Origin: Capsulimonas sp.
GTDB taxonomy: Bacteria; Armatimonadota; Armatimonadia; Armatimonadales; Capsulimonadaceae
Direction: 5' to 3'
Length of the DNA: 7,734 nt
Assembly: GCA_025963815.1 (NCBI GenBank)
Contig: JAOQAA010000340.1
Location: 1-7,734, forward strand
A model generated the notes under the pieces. That model did no database searches and was not told the DNA's origin. It saw only the letters and a list, made by a program, of their open reading frames with translations. Both the position numbers and the translations under genes were made by a program. Positions within the stretch are counted from its first letter, which is position 1. Each line of letters begins with the position of its first letter. Below, one piece after another: positions 1-5,480 of the stretch.

Positions 1-1054
1 TCCCCCGGAGCTTCACCCACAGTCGATCCAGCGTCTCCGCAGCGTTGGCTCCGCCAGGAGGCGAGCCGATCGTATCTTCTAGGGGCGACGCGCCCAGCCA
101 TGACGATAGTGTTTGCCGTACGCCGAGCGCCAGCGATTCCAGATCGTATCCACCTTCTAAAATTCCTACTAACTTTCCCGGACAGTGCTTGTCTGATATC
201 TCTTGCAATCGAGCCGACAGTGCGTAAAAGCCAGTCGTCGTCATACGCTCGTCGATCCCATGAACGTACTTGCTGTTGCGCCAGTGGGCGTCGTAGCCGG
301 CGGAGGCGAGTACGAGCTGAGGCTGATAACGATCTGCAATAGGCATGAGGATCTCATCAAACGCCGCAAGAAAGCCATCGTCGCCGACGTGGGCGGGGAG
401 GGGGACGTTGACGGTGAACCCGAGACCGTCTCCTCCACCCGTTTCGTGCGCTCCGCCCGTATGAGGGTAGGCAGGGCTTTGATGCGTGGAGAAGTATAGG
501 ACGCGAGGATCGTCGTAGAAGATGTCCTGGGTTCCGTTGCCGTGGTGGACATCGAAGTCCACAATCAAGATGCGCTCCAAGCCATGCTCCATAATGGCGT
601 GAGCGGCGGCGACAGCGACGTTATTGACGAGGCAGAAACCCATGGGGCCGGCGGCGACGGCGTGATGGCCCGGAGGGCGAACGATGGCGAAGGAGCGTTC
701 CACGGAGCCGCTCAAAACGGCGTCCACCGCGCCAATCGAAGCTCCGGCGGCCGCGCACGCCGCATCCCAGGATTGGGGACAGGCGTAGGTATCGCCGCTA
801 TCCACATAACCGCCGCCTTCGGCGCATGTTTCTTCAATCAGGCGCACGTGGGCTTCGGTGTGGACGCGGCGGATCTGGTGACGCGTCGCCGGGGTGACGG
901 CCGAATGTGTGACCTGTGACCACAGAGGATCGCTTTGCAGGCCCTCAATGATCGTCTCGACACGTGCGGGCCGCTCGGGATGGCCTTGCGGAGTGCGATG
1001 CTCCAGGACGATGGGATCGTAGAGCAGGCCAAGGGTAGGGGACGGAACAGACAT
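1..1054 (-). CDS. Histone deacetylase family protein (class II HDAC/AcuC-like deacetylase), partial at the window edge
   Basis: Translating the minus strand from the ATG at 1054-1052 gives 351 residues without a stop before base 1, so only the C-terminal end is missing. This is a zinc-dependent deacylase of the arginase/deacetylase fold. The L1 region has GHPERPARV (24-32). The catalytic His pair lies in RPPGHHA (126-132; H130, H131). The metal-binding stretch is DFDVHHGNGTQ (166-176; ligands D168, H170) with D255 in SAGYDAH. The transition-state Tyr is Y303 in LEGGYDLE. All catalytic residues are present, so the enzyme should be active. RPPGHHA and MGFCLVNN point to the class II/acetylpolyamine-amidohydrolase branch, whose substrates are acetyl-lysine proteins or acetylated polyamines; which one cannot be told here. 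There is no signal peptide, so it is cytoplasmic. It starts 8 bases after the polX-like stop, with an AGGA ribosome site overlapping that TAG, which implies co-transcription and perhaps translational coupling. Confidence 0.93.
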   Translation of the reverse strand, partial: MSVPSPTLGLLYDPIVLEHRTPQGHPERPARVETIIEGLQSDPLWSQVTHSAVTPATRHQIRRVHTEAHVRLIEETCAEGGGYVDSGDTYACPQSWDAACAAAGASIGAVDAVLSGSVERSFAIVRPPGHHAVAAGPMGFCLVNNVAVAAAHAIMEHGLERILIVDFDVHHGNGTQDIFYDDPRVLYFSTHQSPAYPHTGGAHETGGGDGLGFTVNVPLPAHVGDDGFLAAFDEILMPIADRYQPQLVLASAGYDAHWRNSKYVHGIDERMTTTGFYALSARLQEISDKHCPGKLVGILEGGYDLESLALGVRQTLSSWLGASPLEDTIGSPPGGANAAETLDRLWVKLRG

Positions 1055-1062
1055 GGAGTTTC

Positions 1063-2709
1063 CTATCGGTGCAGCCAGGCTTCGAACTCGGCGAGCGGGC
1101 GGGTGTTGAATACGTTGTGGGGCGTCAGCCAGGCGCGGCGGGCCACGAGCACGCCGTAGCGCATCAGATCGTAATTTTCAATGGAATGAGCGTCGGTGTT
1201 GATGAGGATCTTGACGCCTGCGGCGCCGGCCTGTCGCGCGTGGACATCGCTCATGTCGAGGCGCTCGGGCGCCGCGTTGATTTCCAGGGCTGTGTCCGTA
1301 CGTAGAGCCGCGGCGACCACGGCGTCGAAATCGAAGTCGAACGGATCACGTCGGTTGATGATGCGGCCACTGGGGTGCGCGATCAGATCGACGTTCGGGT
1401 TCTCGATCGCCTTGATGATCCGCTTCGTCTGCGCATCTTTATCTTGATTGTTATGCATGTGCGCCGACGCGATCACGATGTCCAATTCTTGCAGCAGATC
1501 GTCGTCGAAATCCATGGCGCCATCGGCTTTGATATCCACTTCGGAGCCGGTGAAGATACGGATGCCGAGGCTGTCTTCCAGGGCGCGGATTTCAGCAATC
1601 TGCGCGCGCAGCCGATCCGGCGTCAGGCCGTTGGCGATATAGAGACTTTGCGAATGGTCGGTGATCGCCATGTACTCGTAGCCGTGCGCCTTCGCGGCGA
1701 CCGCCATTTGCTGGATCGTCACCTTGCCGTCGGACGCCGTCGTGTGCGCGTGGACATCGCCTCGGATGTCCGCCAGCGTCACGAGGGTAGGGAGCGTTCC
1801 CGCGAGCGCGGCTTCGATCTCGCCGCCGTTCTCACGGATCTCCATGGGAACTTGCTTTAGGAGGTCGGCGGAAACTTCTGTCTGGGCTCGGCGCGCTTCA
1901 TTGTAAGCAGCCGAGCCGATGCGTTCGTCCAGAAGCTCCGCGAACTCGTCCGGCGCGGCGACAAATAAGTCCGCCTCCATGCCGCCGTGCAGAACGACGC
2001 GCGCCGAGCGCTCGTCCTGCGAGACGATGGAGCTGACTTGGGGCAGCTGCGTGAAGCCTTGCAGCGCTTCGGCGGGAGAGGTCGCAGCGGCGGCCAGGTT
2101 GATATTCGCCACGGTTTCCCGCCCACGCGCCACGCTTCCGACGATATGTGCTTCGGAGACGACGGGAAAATTTTGGATGGCTGAGATCAGAGATTCCGCC
2201 AGCGGCAGAGCGTCCCCGATACGGATGCGGCCGCTGTAACGGCGATACCGTTCGATGGATTGCAGGATCTTCTGGACGGTTTTCTCGCCCATGCCCGGCA
2301 GTTCCGTCAGCTTGCCCGACTGTGCGGCGATCTCCAGCGCGGCAATGCTTTCGATCTTCAGGCCCTCCCAGACTTGGCGCACTGTTTTCGCGCCCAGTCC
2401 TGGGATGGAAAGCATCTCCACAACACCGTCGGGGACTTTGTCCTTGATACGCTCATAAAGAGCCGTGGTGCCGGTCGCGAGAATATCCTTGACTTTGGCC
2501 TGGATGGCCTCGCCAAAGCCGGGGATGTCGTCCAGGCGGCCGGCGGCGGCGACCTGGGCGATCGGTTCGGGCAGCGTATTCAGGGTTTCGACGGCGTTGC
2601 GATAGGCGCGTATCTTGAACGCATTCTCGCCCTGGATCTCCATAATCCCGGCGATCCGTTCAAAAACCCGCGCAACTTCTCCATTGGTCAGCGTTCCAGA
2701 TTCACTCAT
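1063..2709 (-). CDS. polX: PolX-type protein with intact PHP domain but inactivated polymerase site
   Basis: The 548-residue product has bacterial PolX architecture: an N-terminal helix-hairpin-helix/8-kDa region (HhH motifs near 61-77, 101-117, 136-149), palm (about 160-290) and a C-terminal PHP domain (about 317-548). In active family X polymerases GS..RG is followed by a catalytic DxD. Here GSVARGRETV (191-200) is followed by A-N-I-N-L, so both Asp are Asn (N202, N204); only the third, D247, remains. The usual YFTGS motif reads DERIGS, and the thumb segment before the PHP domain is shortened by roughly 35-40 residues against typical members (recalled alignment). PHP ligands are all visible: H320, H322, D351, H352, E390, H417, H445, D506, H508. 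In Bacillus and Thermus PolX this domain gives Mn-dependent 3'-5' exonuclease or AP endonuclease activity. I infer a nuclease or phosphoesterase in DNA repair without DNA synthesis. No SD precedes the ATG. Confidence 0.93.
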   Translation of the reverse strand: MSESGTLTNGEVARVFERIAGIMEIQGENAFKIRAYRNAVETLNTLPEPIAQVAAAGRLDDIPGFGEAIQAKVKDILATGTTALYERIKDKVPDGVVEMLSIPGLGAKTVRQVWEGLKIESIAALEIAAQSGKLTELPGMGEKTVQKILQSIERYRRYSGRIRIGDALPLAESLISAIQNFPVVSEAHIVGSVARGRETVANINLAAAATSPAEALQGFTQLPQVSSIVSQDERSARVVLHGGMEADLFVAAPDEFAELLDERIGSAAYNEARRAQTEVSADLLKQVPMEIRENGGEIEAALAGTLPTLVTLADIRGDVHAHTTASDGKVTIQQMAVAAKAHGYEYMAITDHSQSLYIANGLTPDRLRAQIAEIRALEDSLGIRIFTGSEVDIKADGAMDFDDDLLQELDIVIASAHMHNNQDKDAQTKRIIKAIENPNVDLIAHPSGRIINRRDPFDFDFDAVVAAALRTDTALEINAAPERLDMSDVHARQAGAAGVKILINTDAHSIENYDLMRYGVLVARRAWLTPHNVFNTRPLAEFEAWLHR

Positions 2710-2715
2710 GCGGCG

Positions 2716-2721
2716 ATTGTA
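2716..2721 (-). promoter_or_regulatory. Candidate -10 element for a leaderless polX transcript
   Basis: On the minus strand TACAAT occupies 2721-2716, and the polX ATG begins at 2709. If this is the -10 box, the +1 falls at or within a base of the A of the ATG, so the mRNA would have no leader. The sequence between box and ATG (CGCCGC) has no SD, which fits leaderless translation. The region 17 bases upstream (AATTAT) is a poor -35. TANNNT boxes just upstream of leaderless starts are known in Deinococcus and Actinobacteria. An alternative is a promoter further upstream in the AT-rich stretch 2735-2770. Confidence 0.4.
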
Positions 2722-2777
2722 CCCAATCGGAGAACGGCATAATTACCATAATTGTTAGATGATTGTAATACCATGTC

Positions 2778-2807
2778 TTGACGTTCCTTTGCTATTGGTG
2801 TTATGAT
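2778..2807 (+). promoter_or_regulatory. Sigma70-type promoter with extended -10 for the 2896 gene
   Basis: TTGACG (2778-2783) is followed after 18 bases by TATGAT (2802-2807), preceded by TG at 2799-2800, which makes an extended -10 (TGnTATGAT). The predicted start is near 2814, leaving a leader of about 82 bases before the ATG at 2896. The promoter sits in the AT-richer gap between divergent genes and is oriented towards the TPR/membrane protein gene. Confidence 0.7.
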
Positions 2808-2845
2808 AGCATAGATTTGCTCTGCTATTCTTCGCTATGCGATCA
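2804..2845. repeat. Interrupted inverted repeat over the transcription start, possible operator
   Basis: TGATAGCATAG (2804-2814) and CTATGCGATCA (2835-2845) are reverse complements at 10 of 11 positions, separated by 20 bases. The left arm overlaps the -10 box and ends at the predicted +1; the right arm is in the leader. Because most of the left arm would not be transcribed, a DNA-level operator is more plausible than an RNA hairpin. The core GCTAT recurs directly at 2791, 2824 and 2834. It may also be chance in AT-rich sequence. Confidence 0.4.
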
Positions 2846-2895
2846 GAAAAGCCACTCCGTAATGTTGACTGCGTAGAATACCGTGGGATGTCAAA

Positions 2896-4686
2896 ATGAG
2901 CGGCTCCGGACCTTTATTCTCGTTGATTCCGAAACCCTTCCGACATGATTACGAACGTCTGCGCGCGATTGAGCACGAGTACCAGCTGGAACTCGTCGCG
3001 GAAAACGCACGACAGCTGGTGCAATTCTACGCCACGATCGTCCGCGCCCAAGCCTCTCAGGCATCGCAAACCCTCCGTAACATCGATGTGATGGTGAATG
3101 GCCGTGAAACGGCGGGAGAGTTTCTTGGGAACCTCGCCACGGATATTGATTCCCTGGTCGATGGGATGGACCGGTTCCCGGTTGACAATTTTCAGCCTCT
3201 CGAGTTCGCTCAGCATACCATTTTGCCGATCGCCAGTGATCCTTCGGCGAGCCTGCAAGACACCCTGGCGACCGAGTTCGAGCGTCTCGCGCGTCAGCTG
3301 CTGCGGCAGCAAAAGGCGCTCGTCAAGGTCCATGACAAGATGCGCGGGATGTATGAGGCGCAGACCCAGGTGCGCCGCGCCGAATCCAGCCGCTGGCTGG
3401 TCAGCGGTATGCGGCGGCTGGGCCGGGACCGCGAAGAGGATTTCCAGGACGCGCTGCGTATCCTTCGCGATCTGGTCTTGACGCCGCAGGGGATGCAGGA
3501 TTACGTGGCGTGGTTCGAGATCGGCTGGCTGCTCTGGAAGCACGAGCGCAATCTTCCTGAGTCGGAGGAAGCGTTCTACCGAGCACAGCGGCTCAGCGCA
3601 TCGAAAGGTGACGCTTTTTACGTCAAAAGCTTGCGGCATCTCGCCTACGTGCAGCACTTGCAGGGGCGCTACCCCGAGGCTTACGAGACGATCCAAAAGG
3701 CTCTGGCCGCCAGCGATGAGCACGACACACGCTTTGACGCCGCCCGGTACGCCGCAAGCCGGGGCTTCTCAGAAGAGTGTCTGCGCTTGCTGGAGCAGTG
3801 CATTTACGACCGGCCGACCACAATTATCAGCATGTTCGCCGAAGTGGACTTTTTGCGCGGCGCCGCCGCAGCGCGTCTCGCCCGGGCCATGGCGGACATG
3901 GCCGCCCGGATGCTTGACGAAGCTCGGGATCGCGCCGACGATAATGTGGAGCACTGGCAGCGGGCTTTGGAGATCGTGCGCGAGGTGGAGCGCGAAGCTG
4001 GGCTTCCGATCGCATTACCCAAGGGGATCGCGGAAGAGGCCCTTGGAGACACGCCCGCACTGGATGACGTGGATTATCTGGTGGCGCTGGAGATCGAACG
4101 AAAGGCGCTGGCGTACGGCGATCAGACCGTTACCTTCGCGCGCGACACGGTGCTGCGAGTGGAGGCCGCGCGCGCCTCGGAGCAAAGCAAGGTGTCCCTG
4201 GCGCTGCACGATCTGGACCAGAACCAGAATCGCGCCATCATTGAAGCGGAGGAGGACCGGCGCGAGCGGCTGGCGAATTTGAACACGCTGTCGCGCTATA
4301 TTCGGGGCGCGGGGCGCTGGGTCAATGTGCTGCTCTTCGCAGGCGCCATGACGGTGGACATCCATTTTGTCCCGTATGTCGAGAAGCTGATCGGGCCGTC
4401 GCAGGCTCCGGCCAGCGGTCCGGACCTGAACAAGATCCTGCTCTATTCCTATATCGGGTTCGCATGGCCCATCTTCTTCTATCTGATCTACATTACCGCA
4501 GTTATTATCGATAGCTGCTTCAATGTGTTCCGGCGTCAGAAGACGGAAGCGGAATGGGCGGACGCCGTGAGCGCGCAGGTCGATATTTACGAGGAGCAAG
4601 CCAACGAGCTGCGCGCGCGGCTCTCGGATTTGGAAACCGAGAGGGCGCGCATCCAGCGCGCCCTCCAGCGTCTGGAACACATCTGA
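2896..4686 (+). CDS. Uncharacterised TPR-like, coiled-coil, two-pass membrane protein
   Basis: I do not recognise this 596-residue protein as a named family. Residues 18-70 and 120-165 look like long charged amphipathic helices. Residues about 203-307 form two or three TPR-like units (for example GRYPEAYETIQKALAAS at 257-273), followed by a DFLRGAAAARL stretch (318-328) resembling the Asp-Phe segment that often follows TPR arrays. A second charged helical region (395-470) leads into a moderately hydrophobic segment (474-496) and a clear one (513-541). The tail (548-596) is a strongly charged coiled coil. With two membrane passes both ends should be on the same side, probably cytoplasmic, with a short Pro/Gly-rich outer loop (about 497-512). 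There is no catalytic motif; a scaffold role is the most I can infer. The ATG at 2896 has only a weak GGGAT upstream, and no better in-frame start is seen. The stop is 18 bases from the convergent SGNH gene. Confidence 0.85.
   Translation: MSGSGPLFSLIPKPFRHDYERLRAIEHEYQLELVAENARQLVQFYATIVRAQASQASQTLRNIDVMVNGRETAGEFLGNLATDIDSLVDGMDRFPVDNFQPLEFAQHTILPIASDPSASLQDTLATEFERLARQLLRQQKALVKVHDKMRGMYEAQTQVRRAESSRWLVSGMRRLGRDREEDFQDALRILRDLVLTPQGMQDYVAWFEIGWLLWKHERNLPESEEAFYRAQRLSASKGDAFYVKSLRHLAYVQHLQGRYPEAYETIQKALAASDEHDTRFDAARYAASRGFSEECLRLLEQCIYDRPTTIISMFAEVDFLRGAAAARLARAMADMAARMLDEARDRADDNVEHWQRALEIVREVEREAGLPIALPKGIAEEALGDTPALDDVDYLVALEIERKALAYGDQTVTFARDTVLRVEAARASEQSKVSLALHDLDQNQNRAIIEAEEDRRERLANLNTLSRYIRGAGRWVNVLLFAGAMTVDIHFVPYVEKLIGPSQAPASGPDLNKILLYSYIGFAWPIFFYLIYITAVIIDSCFNVFRRQKTEAEWADAVSAQVDIYEEQANELRARLSDLETERARIQRALQRLEHI
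4641..4665. repeat. Perfect GC-rich inverted repeat near convergent gene ends
   Basis: GAGGGCGCGC (4641-4650) and GCGCGCCCTC (4656-4665) form a perfect 10-bp stem with the 5-base loop ATCCA. It lies inside the last codons of the TPR/membrane gene, 19 bases before its TGA, and 40 bases past the stop of the convergent SGNH gene. No T tract follows on either strand, so it is not a standard intrinsic terminator. It could act as a pause, an RNA 3'-end stabiliser or a bidirectional end structure, or simply reflect the Glu-Arg-Ala-Arg/Arg-Ala-Leu coding. Confidence 0.5.
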
Positions 4687-4704
4687 CGTGCGTTCTTGCG
4701 AGGA

Positions 4705-5313
4705 TTAATGCAGGGCTTCCAGGAAAAATGCGGCTAATTGTTCGTAGCCATTGTCGTTCAGATGGGTGGGATCGGCGCAGAGTTTGTCAAAATTGCGCGA
4801 ATCAATTGTCGAGTCTTGGAAGGGATCAAGCACGCGGACTCCATACTGCGCGCCTAGTTTTTTGATCGCGCCATTGTAGTCCTGTAAAATGTATCCGGAT
4901 TCGTTCGGCGTGTCGGCGTCCGCCCGGTACTGGCATGTGCTGAGCACGACTTTCTCTGGGCCGACACCGCCCAGGATCCCGCGCAGCATGCTGTCGTAGT
5001 CCCAGTAATAAGTACCCCAGATGCGCTCGCGTTCGGAGCCAAGCTCCAGCGATCCGCCGAAGTCATTGGCGCCGTAAAGGATCAGGGCGAGATCCGGGTT
5101 GGCGTCGATGACGTCCGGCACACGTCCCAGGCCGCTGTCGCGGCGGATCAATTGTCCTTCTTCGTCGCGCCCGACGACTGTTGTGCCGCCGATCCCAAGA
5201 TTGACTTCTTCCCAGCCCATCGCCTTGGAAACAATTGTTGTAAACCGCCGCGCCGGCGTGGAGGCTCCGGCGCCTTCCACTGTCGACGATCCATAAAATA
5301 CTACCCGTGTCAT
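4705..5313 (-). CDS. SGNH/GDSL-family hydrolase (esterase/lipase-like), cytoplasmic
   Basis: With the ATG at 5313 the product is 202 residues, close to the usual size of a compact single-domain SGNH hydrolase. Block I reads YGSSTVEG (7-14), so the classical GDS is GSS and the nucleophile is predicted to be S10. Block II Gly is in NLGIGGTT (38-45). Block III is GANDF (81-85), with N83 for the oxyanion hole. Block V is DPTHLNDNGY (181-190), giving D181 and H184. All four SGNH residues are therefore present. Such enzymes cleave acyl or acetyl esters of lipids, sugars or small molecules; the substrate cannot be predicted. There is no signal peptide or membrane segment. A GTG two codons upstream (5319) could also start the frame, but it overlaps the AAGGGG ribosome site, so ATG 5313 is preferred. 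The gene is convergent with the upstream-numbered gene and divergent from the DUF697 gene. Confidence 0.88.
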   Translation of the reverse strand: MTRVVFYGSSTVEGAGASTPARRFTTIVSKAMGWEEVNLGIGGTTVVGRDEEGQLIRRDSGLGRVPDVIDANPDLALILYGANDFGGSLELGSERERIWGTYYWDYDSMLRGILGGVGPEKVVLSTCQYRADADTPNESGYILQDYNGAIKKLGAQYGVRVLDPFQDSTIDSRNFDKLCADPTHLNDNGYEQLAAFFLEALH

Positions 5314-5318
5314 TGTCA

Positions 5319-5324
5319 CCCCTT
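5319..5324 (-). promoter_or_regulatory. Ribosome binding site deciding the SGNH hydrolase start
   Basis: On the minus strand AAGGGG (5324-5319) precedes the ATG at 5313 by 5 bases. It overlaps the alternative GTG at 5319-5317, which argues against GTG initiation. Confidence 0.6.
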
Positions 5325-5342
5325 GCGCCGCGTTCGCGGCGC
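5325..5342. repeat. GC-rich palindrome directly upstream of the SGNH gene ribosome site
   Basis: GCGCCGCG (5325-5332) and CGCGGCGC (5335-5342) form a perfect 8-bp inverted repeat around TT. It overlaps a second self-complementary stretch, CGGCGCGCCG (5337-5346), so two alternative foldings compete. It abuts the SD (5324-5319) of the minus-strand SGNH gene. In that gene's leader it would form a stable hairpin beside the ribosome site and could damp translation. There is no T tract, so it is not a normal terminator. Confidence 0.5.
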
Positions 5343-5432
5343 GCCGTCAAACTCGTAATTAGGGCGCTTTATTCCGCGCAGCGTCGGCGTTCTCCTGCCG
5401 ATGGAAACAATTCCGCCATTCCGTTCGTCTGC

Positions 5433-5459
5433 TTTGTGTGAGTGTGAAACGGGTATAAG
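5433..5459 (+). promoter_or_regulatory. Weak candidate promoter for the DUF697 gene
   Basis: TATAAG (5454-5459) is a reasonable -10, but the best -35-like sequence, TTTGTG (5433-5438), leaves only a 15-base spacer. The implied start near 5466 would leave a leader of about 15 bases that just includes the AGGAGG ribosome site at 5468-5473. The remainder of the 5314-5480 gap shows no other clear signal in this direction. Confidence 0.3.
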
Positions 5460-5480
5460 TCTGCAAGAGGAGGGTGAACG

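Noticed and set aside
1375..1860. A 161-codon plus-strand frame inside the polX-like gene
   Set aside because: It is antisense to a well-supported conserved gene, gives an Arg-rich sequence without motifs and has no ribosome site. It is a shadow of GC-rich coding sequence.
2804..2845. RNA hairpin or riboswitch in the leader of the 2896 gene
   Set aside because: The left arm lies mostly upstream of the predicted transcription start, so it would not be in the RNA. It is kept only as a possible DNA operator.
2914..3723. A 269-codon minus-strand frame opposite the TPR/membrane gene
   Set aside because: It mirrors codon periodicity of the plus-strand gene and has no promoter, ribosome site or recognisable domain. 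The plus-strand frame is longer and shows coherent TPR and membrane features.
4015..4680. A 221-codon minus-strand frame opposite the same gene
   Set aside because: It is a low-plausibility antisense translation without family motifs, and a downstream real gene (SGNH) on that strand has its own start signal.
5313..5319. GTG start for the SGNH hydrolase two codons upstream
   Set aside because: It overlaps the AAGGGG ribosome site, whereas the ATG at 5313 has proper spacing.
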